In this document: piece by piece, positions 1 through 5,811 of the stretch
Layout: each line of letters opens with the position of its first letter
How positions within the stretch are numbered: the first letter of the stretch is position 1
Origin: an uncultured Chlamydiae bacterium
Lineage (GTDB): Bacteria > Chlamydiota > Chlamydiia > Chlamydiales > SM23-39
DNA length: 6,028 bases
Assembly (NCBI GenBank): GCA_903909295.1
Contig: CAIVVG010000070.1
Span: 1-6,028 of the forward strand
Direction: 5' to 3'
Position numbers and translations under genes: made by a program
The notes under the pieces: model-generated
Database searches by the model: none
Told to the model about the DNA's origin: nothing
What the model saw: the letters and a program-made list of their open reading frames with translations, nothing else

Positions 1-456
1 ATCATCGTGCTCGACTGCCTCTTTTTGCTCCGTCCAGTAGCGAACCTCTTTTTCCCATTCCCGCTTATGGATCTCGAGCTTTTCCAAATCTTTTTTCTTT
101 TGGAAGAGATCGTCAGTGGCCAGATCGACCTGTTTTTGCGCCGTATCGACCACTTTTTGTTGATCGTCGACCTTGCGCTGCTTAAGGGCGAGATCTTCAT
201 CCACCGTTTTCAGGTACAGTTTCATCTGCTGGATCTTATCGGAGGCCATGCTCGTATCGAGCGCCTCTCGCAGCTGTGTTAATTTGGCCGTCTTGTGCTC
301 TAAAACGCGGTTTTTTTCTTGCGTCAGATCGTAGAGCTTTTCATAAGCTTTTTCTAAAATCGCCTTTTTTTCCTCCAGCGTCTTGACCGCCTGATCGAAG
401 CGAGTTTTTTTGATGGTCATGAGCTGTTCGAGTGGGTAATTGAGAGGGGAGGTCAT
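1..456 (-). CDS. sctO: SctO/CdsO-type T3SS stalk protein, C-terminus cut by window edge
   Basis: The frame is open from the ATG at 456 to the window edge (152 codons, no stop); C. trachomatis CT670/CdsO is about 168 residues, so only a short tail is probably missing. The visible protein starts MTSPLNYPLEQLMTIKKTRF and is almost entirely charged, heptad-like helix. One long helix covers roughly 8-68, there is a break around residues 69-74 (TSMASD), and a second helix covers roughly 75-150. This antiparallel coiled-coil hairpin is the SctO/FliJ architecture. Family knowledge: SctO is the central stalk that inserts into the SctN hexamer and links it to the export gate. Identification rests on fold and on its place directly after sctN, as in Chlamydia and Yersinia (yscN-yscO). 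A G-rich stretch (GGGGG) lies about 9 nt before the ATG. It is separated from sctN by an unusually long 237-bp gap with a large inverted repeat, so its expression may be set apart from the upstream genes. Confidence 0.85.
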   Translation of the reverse strand, partial: MTSPLNYPLEQLMTIKKTRFDQAVKTLEEKKAILEKAYEKLYDLTQEKNRVLEHKTAKLTQLREALDTSMASDKIQQMKLYLKTVDEDLALKQRKVDDQQKVVDTAQKQVDLATDDLFQKKKDLEKLEIHKREWEKEVRYWTEQKEAVEHDD

Positions 457-508
457 GTTACAGTGACCCCCGCGGAAGATGTGTTAACCACCGAGAAGAG
501 TTGTTTCC

Positions 509-650
509 TAAGCAAGAATTAACGATGGAAACGATATAACGATATAACGATAAAGATATTATTTCGCCGCTTTCCGGCGATGCGGCAAAGCCGCAAGATG
601 TTTTTTTTATCGTTATATCGTTATATCGTTTCCATCGTTGACCTTGCTTA
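509..650. repeat. Long near-perfect inverted repeat in the sctN-sctO gap
   Basis: Positions 521-554 and 606-639 are perfect reverse complements (34 bp) around a 51-nt centre. Outside a small 4/3-nt mismatch bubble the arms pair again over 8 bp (509-516 TAAGCAAG with 643-650 CTTGCTTA). Each arm is built from a short direct repeat: AACGAT occurs at 521, 530, 538 and 546, the last three at an exact 8-nt period, mirrored at 609, 617, 625 and 634. It lies wholly in the 237-bp non-coding gap and would be transcribed with sctN-sctO as a very stable stem-loop. I see no transposase and no clear target-site duplication. It could be a small non-autonomous mobile element, a dispersed intergenic palindrome, or an RNA element that stabilises or attenuates the transcript; the sequence alone does not decide. 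Confidence 0.9.
565..608 (+). other. Two GC-rich hairpins in the loop, followed by a T8 run
   Basis: Inside the centre of the large inverted repeat are two small perfect hairpins. The first is CGCCG-CTTTC-CGGCG at 565-579. The second is TGCGGC-AAA-GCCGCA at 581-595. They make the folded centre cloverleaf-like. Read on the + strand, the second hairpin is followed after five bases by TTTTTTTT (601-608), which resembles a weak intrinsic terminator for antisense transcription. Read on the minus strand (the coding direction) no T-run follows closely, so it is not an obvious terminator for the operon. Confidence 0.6.
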
Positions 651-693
651 AGGAGATAGGTCTGAACTGTTATGCGTTTTGTGTGGCAAGAGG

Positions 694-2010
694 TCATGTG
701 AAGAGGGCCTTGAGCTGACGCATCGTCTCCTCGAAGGTGCACTTCTCCGTCACTTGTTGCTTGAGGAAGTGGTTCACTTTGTCGATGTATTTCAGCGCAA
801 AGTCGGCATTCTTGTCGGAGCCCGGCTTGTACTCGCCGATCCGGATGAGCAGTTCATTCTTCTTGAAATTGGCCAGTACGTCGCGCAGCTTGGTGATCAA
901 CTCGATATGGGCGCGGTCGGTCACTTGGGATAAAATACGGCTGATGGAGGCGAGCACATTGATCGCCGGGTAATGCCCCTTATTGGCCAGTTCATTGTCG
1001 AGCACGATGTGGCCATCCAAAATCGAGCGGGTCTCATCGGCCACCGGCTCATTGAGGTCATCTCCCGCCACGAGGATCGTGTAAAAAGCGGTGATCGACC
1101 CCTTGGCGGAATTGCCTGAGCGCTCTAAAAGGCGGGGTAAGGTCGCAAACACAGAAGGGGTGTAGCCGGCGCGCGCAGGAGGCTCTCCCGCAGCCAGGCC
1201 AATCTCCCGCAAAGCCCTCGCAAAGCGAGTGACCGAGTCCATCATCAAGATGACCGATTTGCCCTGCTCGCGGAAGTACTCGGCGATCGCAGTGCCGACG
1301 TAGGCCGCGTTGATCCTCATCTGCGCCGCCTGATCGGAGGTCGATACGATGATCACCGAACGGCGCATTCCCTCGGGACCCAAGTCATTGATGAGGAACT
1401 CTCTTACCTCACGGCCCCGTTCGCCGATGAGTGAGATCACATTGACGTCGGCCACCGCATTGCGGGCGATCATCCCGAGCAGGGTGGACTTACCTACGCC
1501 GGCCGCAGCAAAAATACCGACCCGTTGTCCCCGACCACAAGTGAGAACCCCGTCGATCGCCCGAACGCCGACCGCAAGAGGCTTTTCAATCAGTTTCCGC
1601 TTGAGGGGGTCGGGAGGAGTATTCATGACAGGGATCGTATCTTCTAATACGAGCGGCCCCTTTTCATCTTCGTCGAGAGGTTGACCCAATCCATTGAGGA
1701 CTCGGCCGAGGAGGTTTTTCCCCACCTTGATGTGCATCGGCATGCGGAGGGGAATGACTTCTGAAGAGGGGCCGATCCCCTGCATATCGCCGAGAGGGGA
1801 TAGGATCACCTCTTCTTTGGTGAATCCGACGACCTCTGCTGCGAGCGGCTCTCCTTGCCTTTTGATCAGGCACACCTCTCCCATCTTGACCTGCGGTACG
1901 ACGGCTCGGATGAGCATTCCGACCACTTCCGTGATCCGGCCGTGCACAGTGGTCAGCTCCACCTCTTCTAAGTGACTCATCAACTTATCTAAAGAGGGAG
2001 AGTGATCCAT
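694..2010 (-). CDS. sctN: SctN/CdsN, T3SS ATPase
   Basis: This is the hexameric ATPase at the cytoplasmic base of the injectisome, which unfolds substrates and releases chaperones using ATP. The 438 residues match the family length of about 440. Visible landmarks: an N-terminal beta-barrel region (about 20-95) with HGRITEVVGMLIRAVVP; a P-loop AAAGVGKST at 168-176; the catalytic-glutamate motif GERGRE at 196-201; a Walker B strand SVILMMD ending at D258; the signature PAINVLASIS at 348-357 (alpha/beta ATPase family pattern); and R358 in the position of the arginine finger. No key residue is missing. The start at 2010 is supported by AAGG upstream and a 9-bp gap after the preceding stop. A flagellar FliI is possible by sequence alone, since the two are homologous, but the neighbours make it the T3SS enzyme. 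It ends with TGA at 694, and the large intergenic gap follows. Confidence 0.97.
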   Translation of the reverse strand: MDHSPSLDKLMSHLEEVELTTVHGRITEVVGMLIRAVVPQVKMGEVCLIKRQGEPLAAEVVGFTKEEVILSPLGDMQGIGPSSEVIPLRMPMHIKVGKNLLGRVLNGLGQPLDEDEKGPLVLEDTIPVMNTPPDPLKRKLIEKPLAVGVRAIDGVLTCGRGQRVGIFAAAGVGKSTLLGMIARNAVADVNVISLIGERGREVREFLINDLGPEGMRRSVIIVSTSDQAAQMRINAAYVGTAIAEYFREQGKSVILMMDSVTRFARALREIGLAAGEPPARAGYTPSVFATLPRLLERSGNSAKGSITAFYTILVAGDDLNEPVADETRSILDGHIVLDNELANKGHYPAINVLASISRILSQVTDRAHIELITKLRDVLANFKKNELLIRIGEYKPGSDKNADFALKYIDKVNHFLKQQVTEKCTFEETMRQLKALFT

Positions 2011-2019
2011 TCATCGCCT

Positions 2020-2646
2020 TTATAATTGGGTGTTCAGGATCGTCTTGATCGAATCGATCACTTTGCCCAAGAGGGCGGACGAGTACTCGATCGCCTGCTG
2101 AGCCTGAGACATCTTCACCTGCACCAGCAGCATCTGTGCAGCATTGAGCTTTTCTGGGTGAGCCGCCATCTCTTGGAGCTTGCCCTGAAGCGCCGTCATC
2201 TGCTCTTGGCCCGAGTCGACATACGAGATGAACCGGTCGATCGCGGAGAGTCCCGATCCGAGCTGGGGCCCTTCTCGATTGACGCCGATCTGCGCGCCTG
2301 CCGCCTGCATCGATTCGTGCGCATCGGTCAACTTATTGCGCAGCAAATGACTCTGCGAGCGCTTCAGCTTCAGGTTTTTAGTTCCGAGCTGATCCTTCAC
2401 CGTCCCCAGCGTATCTTGGGTGGTCTTCGCCTGCGTCATCAGCGAATCGAAGGTAGGGGTCCCCTGCGCCATCGGCTGGGTGAGCTCCATCGGAGAGGTC
2501 CCGCTGACTCCTTGCGGAGCTGTAGGCGTCGACCCCTTCATGTGGGATTCGAACTGAGAGCCCGGCTGTTGGCGTATCGGCCGATCGGCCGGCTCCAACG
2601 CCTTCCCCCCTGCAATTCGATCGGGACTTTTATCGGGTATGGTCAT
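2020..2646 (-). CDS. CT668-like T3SS operon protein, candidate inner-rod (SctI)
   Basis: The 208-residue protein is positionally equivalent to C. trachomatis CT668, for which I know no firm function. The first 70 or so residues are low in hydrophobics and rich in P, Q, S, T and G, and look disordered. Residues 70-160 are amphipathic and partly helical. Residues 164-208 (from PEKLNAAQMLLVQVKMSQAQ to the end, NTQL) form a helix with the pattern seen in inner-rod proteins of the YscI/PrgJ/MxiI family: LL-x-Q-x-x-M-S followed by a hydrophobic heptad helix and a short polar end. The gene begins inside the end of cdsG (ATGA overlap, translational coupling) and stops 9 bp before sctN. In Yersinia, yscI lies just after yscG-yscH, so position also fits SctI. 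I infer inner rod rather than effector or needle-length ruler, but the sequence similarity is short. No signal peptide or membrane segment is seen. Confidence 0.9.
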   Translation of the reverse strand: MTIPDKSPDRIAGGKALEPADRPIRQQPGSQFESHMKGSTPTAPQGVSGTSPMELTQPMAQGTPTFDSLMTQAKTTQDTLGTVKDQLGTKNLKLKRSQSHLLRNKLTDAHESMQAAGAQIGVNREGPQLGSGLSAIDRFISYVDSGQEQMTALQGKLQEMAAHPEKLNAAQMLLVQVKMSQAQQAIEYSSALLGKVIDSIKTILNTQL

Positions 2647-3059
2647 TTATTCTTCCCAGCAGGACCGGAGGGTTTCTTCACAAATTTTTCCACAAAGTTA
2701 AGCGCTGTATGAGAGAGCTCTTTAATAGAAGGGTCCTTTGAGTGAGTTGTCTGGCTCAAGATTTTTTCCCCTTTTGTCATCAGGTCGGGAGAGAGGCTCA
2801 TGCAGATCCCCAAAAGAGATTTAGCCATCTCGTTGCCCGGCTCTTTATGAAGGGCCTCTTCAAACCGCTTGATCGCCTGGGCGAGTTCCAGCTTGTGCAG
2901 ATGCAAGTAGCCAAAACCGACACTCGGCAAAATATTTTTGGGATCGAGCATCTCGGCCGCCTTGAACAATTTGAGGGCAGCATCCTCGTCGGCTTGATTG
3001 ACAGCGATAAAACCTGCCTCCAAGAGAACGAAGAAATCGTTTTTGAAACGTTTGTCCAT
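2643..3059 (-). CDS. cdsG: CdsG, TPR-type co-chaperone of the needle subunit
   Basis: This 138-residue, all-helical protein corresponds to CT667/CdsG. It shows TPR-like helix pairs at about 9-42 (LLEAGFIAVNQADEDAALKLFKAA), 43-76 (PSVGFGYLHLHKLELAQAIKRFEEAL) and a looser third at 77-110. The second pair carries the typical G-Y, A and F-A-L spacing and ends in a P-G turn. YscG/PscG of Yersinia and Pseudomonas are also TPR proteins that, with YscE/PscE, keep the needle monomer from polymerising in the cytoplasm; chlamydial CdsE and CdsG have been shown to bind CdsF in the same way. Placement directly after the needle gene (17-bp gap) agrees. An AGGTAAGG ribosome-binding site sits ahead of the ATG. 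The stop overlaps the next start by 4 bp (ATGA), implying coupled translation. The tail is lysine- and glycine-rich (PSGPAGKNK). Confidence 0.9.
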   Translation of the reverse strand: MDKRFKNDFFVLLEAGFIAVNQADEDAALKLFKAAEMLDPKNILPSVGFGYLHLHKLELAQAIKRFEEALHKEPGNEMAKSLLGICMSLSPDLMTKGEKILSQTTHSKDPSIKELSHTALNFVEKFVKKPSGPAGKNK

Positions 3060-3076
3060 AAATTACCTTACCTCTG

Positions 3077-3322
3077 TTAGCGGGATTGTTGGTTACTTAC
3101 CGCGTTGTTAATCACTTTGTTGACCTGGCCAATCAAGTTGGAGATCGATTCCCCAATTTGCGTGACGTTGCTCATCTGGAACTGAATCAAGATGAACTTG
3201 CCCGGTGTGGCTGTACTCATATTGCTAGCCAGCGTTCGCACTTGTATCACAAGGCGCGATTGTACTTTCTGATACGCCTTGATCAGCGTCATGAAAGACA
3301 AAGAAAGCATGCGTGGGTCCAT
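3077..3322 (-). CDS. sctF: SctF/CdsF, T3SS needle subunit
   Basis: The 81-residue protein has the size and helix-turn-helix layout of needle subunits (YscF, PrgI, MxiH; CT666/CdsF is about 83). Helix 1 spans roughly 5-35, the turn is TATPGK at 37-42 (in the place of the conserved proline turn), and helix 2 spans about 43-76. Helix 2 contains FQMSNVTQIGESISNLIGQV, the amphipathic, Q/S/N-rich C-terminal helix by which needle subunits pack. There is no secretion signal peptide, as expected for a T3SS-exported protein. Unlike the C. trachomatis protein, which is known for disulfide-linked needles, it contains no cysteine. Its strong ribosome-binding site (AGGAGA, 5 nt before the ATG) fits a subunit needed in many copies. 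It lies between its two presumed chaperones, cdsE (9-bp gap) and cdsG (17-bp gap). Confidence 0.93.
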   Translation of the reverse strand: MDPRMLSLSFMTLIKAYQKVQSRLVIQVRTLASNMSTATPGKFILIQFQMSNVTQIGESISNLIGQVNKVINNAVSNQQSR

Positions 3323-3327
3323 TAGAA

Positions 3328-3333
3328 TCTCCT
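3328..3333 (-). promoter_or_regulatory. Strong ribosome-binding site of the needle gene
   Basis: AGGAGA on the minus strand, five bases before the sctF ATG, overlaps the TAG stop of cdsE (3332-3334). It is among the best matches to the anti-Shine-Dalgarno sequence in the window and fixes the start at 3322. The overlap suggests that ribosomes finishing cdsE can reinitiate on the needle gene. Confidence 0.7.
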
Positions 3334-3559
3334 ATTTGACCTTGCGGATTACTTTCTGCAAAGCCGTATAGCCATGCAACAGTAGACCCAGCTGCTCGAG
3401 CTCTGGGCCCTTATGACCCTCTCGTAGCATCTTTTTTAGTTCTTGAACATGTTTCTCGGCGTCATCGACAATTTCTTTCGATCGCTGAGGATTTTTTTTC
3501 AGATCTTTTTCTAGATCGAAGTCGAACTTCTCATTCGCCTTTTTTTCTAAACCGTACAT
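3332..3559 (-). CDS. cdsE: CdsE, small co-chaperone of the needle subunit
   Basis: A 75-residue, strongly charged helical protein that matches CT665/CdsE by size and position. It begins MYGLEKKANEKFDFDLEKDL. Residues 20-48 form a lysine/glutamate-rich helix, GHKGPE (48-53) makes a break, and LEQLGLLLHGYTALQKVIRKV (54-74) is a second, more hydrophobic helix that would bind a partner. Two short helices are also the fold of YscE/PscE, which pair with the TPR protein YscG/PscG to hold the needle monomer. I infer the same job here with CdsG and CdsF; direct sequence similarity to YscE is too weak to see by eye. GGAG lies 9 nt before the ATG, right after a doubled TAG TAG stop at the end of sctD. 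Confidence 0.87.
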   Translation of the reverse strand: MYGLEKKANEKFDFDLEKDLKKNPQRSKEIVDDAEKHVQELKKMLREGHKGPELEQLGLLLHGYTALQKVIRKVK

Positions 3560-3574
3560 AAATTAAGTCTCCTA

Positions 3575-5389
3575 CTACCTAGTGTCGATTCTATATTTTA
3601 ATCCATCTTTTTCAAGTAGAATCGTATCTTGAGTGATGGAAGTGAGGACCATCCCGTCGACCCGATCCCCGATCGTGAAGATTTTTCCATTCAACACAGC
3701 GCTATATCCCTGCCCATCCCGCGTAGAAATTCCCGTCACCTGAAATTTCCCCGTCAGATCAATGCCCGCCTGATTTGGAGCGGTCGCAACGGCAAAATTT
3801 TTCACAGATTGAACACCGTGCACCGTATTGAGTTTTTTGAGGAGCTCTTCATATTCGCGCTCTTTTTGTTCGTTGTAGCGACCCGTTAAAATGACCTCGC
3901 CATTGCTCAGCTGCAACGTCACCCCGCCGAGTCCCGCTATGCCTACCAGACTCTGCAGCTCGGTATTGAGGTTTTCATCGACGACTACCTTATTTTGGAG
4001 CCGATCGAGATAAGGGAAGTTCACTGTGAGGTAATCTTGGAGCTGCGCCGCCGCGCCATTGGTCATCAGATAGCCCGTTGCCACGAACTTGCCAGGAGCT
4101 GGAGACTGAATGCTCACCCCCCGCCACAGATCATTGCCGCTCAAGACCTCATTCATCGCTTTATCCACCGACTCATCGATCACGACCGTATCTTCCGTCG
4201 ATGCGATGAAAGGGATCTGATCGATCCGGTACTTCATCTCTAAATAGTCTACCTGCGTCAGCACGTGACCCACCAAGAAGAGCTTGCCACTGCCCGGATT
4301 GAAAGAAAATTGCACCGCCTCAAATTTAGCGAGAGCCTCTTCGATCTGTTTATTGGGCGCCTTTTGCGCCACCTCGACCTGTTTGGATTTGAACAAGGAG
4401 AAAAAGCTTAAAAACATGATGAGGAAAGTCGCAGCGACCGCGCCACCACCCACCCAGAACTTCATCGAAATCGGCTCCCGCTTCCAATCGGTCGGCTCTT
4501 GAATCGGAGCGACGACCTCTTCTTCGGGCTCTTCTGCTTTTGGCGGCTCATACGAAGAGATAGGGGAGTAGATCGTCTCTTGAGGGGCCTCCCTGTCGAT
4601 GACGAGGAAAATGGTCGTCCCCACAGCGACGAGATCTTGAGGAGTGATCGCCGTCGGCTCCTTGATCACAGAGCCATTGACCACCGTTCCGTTCTTGGAG
4701 GCCAAATCCTCGATCTCCATGATCCCATCGGGATTGATCGACAATTTAGCGTGATTGCGAGAAACACTCATATCGTGGAAGACGATATCGCACGTATTGG
4801 GATCTTTGCCCAACACATAAGAGCGCCCCTTCTCCATCCCGATCTCGGCCCCCGCATTCGGCCCCGCGATCACCTTCAGCAAATAAGGGGCAGAAGGGAC
4901 TAAGCTAAACGGCAAAGGTTCTTGTTCGCCGTTTTCTTCGAAAATTGTATCATAGGCAGTCGGTTGAGAGATTTCATCTTTTGCGGTGACAGGTTCTTTA
5001 TGTTTTTCTAGATGCTCTTCCGGTTCTTCCGGCATCCCCAGATCGCCAAAAATGTCATCGTATTTTGCGCTGCCCTTTTCTTTTGCTGCTTCAGAAAAGA
5101 GAAACCTCGTATTGCCAATCTGAATCCGGTCTCCCTCGGTGAGCAAGATAGGGTCTTTGAATTCCTGAGTATTCACCAACGTCGGATTGACACGACTTAA
5201 ATTTTTGATGAAAATTCCGTCATCGGACTTTGTAAACCGGGCATGTTTGCGAGAAACGGTGCTATCTTCTAGGACAAAATCAGCCACGTCGGGATCACGA
5301 CCGACCGTCCATTCGGTTTTGTCGCCCTTGGTGAAATCGATGATCAAGCCCCGCTGCGGCCCGTCTTCTGCGATGAGATGTGCTGGCAT
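3575..5389 (-). CDS. sctD: SctD/CdsD, T3SS inner-membrane ring protein with two FHA domains
   Basis: SctD forms the outer of the two inner-membrane rings of the injectisome. Order of parts over 604 residues: FHA domain 1 (about 20-100; GR at 30-31, SRKH at 46-49, but NPTLVN where NGTxVN is usual); an acidic linker (about 104-160); FHA domain 2 (about 170-265; GK at 194-195, SRNH at 210-213, SKNGTVVNG at 231-239); an E/P-rich linker (270-300); one membrane helix (about 311-333); then a periplasmic part of three BON-like ring-building modules (about 350-405, 410-472, 475-536); and a C-terminal beta-rich module (547-604). Two cytoplasmic FHA domains are typical of chlamydial CdsD, whose C. trachomatis and C. 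pneumoniae forms are about 830-845 residues, so this one is markedly shorter. In C. pneumoniae CdsD is phosphorylated by the kinase PknD. The gene starts 3 bp after the scc4 stop with a weak ribosome-binding site, which suggests coupling. Confidence 0.96.
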   Translation of the reverse strand: MPAHLIAEDGPQRGLIIDFTKGDKTEWTVGRDPDVADFVLEDSTVSRKHARFTKSDDGIFIKNLSRVNPTLVNTQEFKDPILLTEGDRIQIGNTRFLFSEAAKEKGSAKYDDIFGDLGMPEEPEEHLEKHKEPVTAKDEISQPTAYDTIFEENGEQEPLPFSLVPSAPYLLKVIAGPNAGAEIGMEKGRSYVLGKDPNTCDIVFHDMSVSRNHAKLSINPDGIMEIEDLASKNGTVVNGSVIKEPTAITPQDLVAVGTTIFLVIDREAPQETIYSPISSYEPPKAEEPEEEVVAPIQEPTDWKREPISMKFWVGGGAVAATFLIMFLSFFSLFKSKQVEVAQKAPNKQIEEALAKFEAVQFSFNPGSGKLFLVGHVLTQVDYLEMKYRIDQIPFIASTEDTVVIDESVDKAMNEVLSGNDLWRGVSIQSPAPGKFVATGYLMTNGAAAQLQDYLTVNFPYLDRLQNKVVVDENLNTELQSLVGIAGLGGVTLQLSNGEVILTGRYNEQKEREYEELLKKLNTVHGVQSVKNFAVATAPNQAGIDLTGKFQVTGISTRDGQGYSAVLNGKIFTIGDRVDGMVLTSITQDTILLEKDGLKYRIDTR

Positions 5390-5392
5390 ATC

Positions 5393-5791
5393 TTATAGTA
5401 ACGTAGTTTGTTTCATGAATTTTGTCACTTCTTCTCGCCAATAAACCAAATAATTGATAAAGTCTTCAAGCTTTTCTCTGAAGGCCTGATAGTTCATTTC
5501 ATACGGCAATCCGAGTGAGAGTGTCAAGAGTTTCTCTTCCGCGCTGAGGCCAATCCGAGCGCCGCCAGTGCCTTGGCCCAGTAAATTGGCCCGCATGATA
5601 TAAGAGAAAAACTCTTCCCGTTTTTTTTCAGGACAAGGACAAATAGGGGCTTGCATGGAGACACCCGGCAAGAGATCGGTAAATTCTATGCGAGCCTGAC
5701 CCAGAGTCAATAAAAAGGTCTTTTTTTCGCTCGCCGAAGGACGCGGCAAAGCGAGCTCCTCGCACAAAACTTGCAACAATTCCTGAACCAT
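5393..5791 (-). CDS. scc4: Scc4-like class I T3SS chaperone
   Basis: This 132-residue acidic protein matches CT663/Scc4 in size and position (first gene, directly before cdsD). The fold signature of CesT-type class I chaperones is visible: an N-terminal amphipathic helix (about 2-15), beta strands (25-37 and 43-50), a central helix with FFSYIMRANLLGQGTGGARI (61-80), a strand pair KLLTLSLGLP (87-96) and a long C-terminal helix (99-127). In C. trachomatis Scc4 pairs with Scc1 to escort the gatekeeper CopN, and also binds RNA polymerase (sigma66 region 4 and the beta flap), altering transcription; whether this copy does both cannot be read here. A CPC motif (51-53) lies in the middle. The start at 5791 is supported by GAGGG about 10 nt upstream. 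The alternative ATG at 5813 is in another frame. It is probably the first gene of the operon, given the promoter-like boxes just upstream. Confidence 0.85.
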   Translation of the reverse strand: MVQELLQVLCEELALPRPSASEKKTFLLTLGQARIEFTDLLPGVSMQAPICPCPEKKREEFFSYIMRANLLGQGTGGARIGLSAEEKLLTLSLGLPYEMNYQAFREKLEDFINYLVYWREEVTKFMKQTTLL

Positions 5792-5811
5792 CGGGACCCA
5801 CCCTCGGCTCC

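Noticed and set aside
7..282. 91-codon open frame on the + strand
   Set aside because: It is antisense to the sctO coiled-coil; its L/F/I-rich content is the mirror of K/E-rich codons, and the opposite frame fits the operon.
509..650. CRISPR array or complete insertion sequence
   Set aside because: There are only short 8-nt direct units and no spacers, no transposase frame inside, and no visible target-site duplication flanking the arms.
509..650. Simple rho-independent terminator after sctN
   Set aside because: In the coding direction no T-run directly follows the right-hand end of the long stem, and the small inner hairpins are followed by mixed sequence, so it does not have the standard form.
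458..742. 94-codon open frame on the minus strand spanning the sctN end and the inverted repeat
   Set aside because: It overlaps the last 49 bases of sctN in another frame and its sequence is largely translated palindrome (VQTYLLKQGQRWKRYND); no ribosome-binding support and no recognisable domain.
694..2010. Flagellar ATPase FliI
   Set aside because: The motifs are shared with FliI, but needle, SctD, chaperone and stalk genes flank it in the known chlamydial T3SS order and no flagellar gene is present.
2026..2712. 228-codon open frame on the + strand
   Set aside because: It lies antisense to the CT668-like gene, is rich in R, L and H as expected for the complement of a coding frame, and shows no domain; the minus-strand gene has coupled start and stop with its neighbours.
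4499..4903. 134-codon open frame on the + strand within sctD
   Set aside because: It is antisense to the second FHA domain and linker, is arginine- and aspartate-rich and has no family signature.
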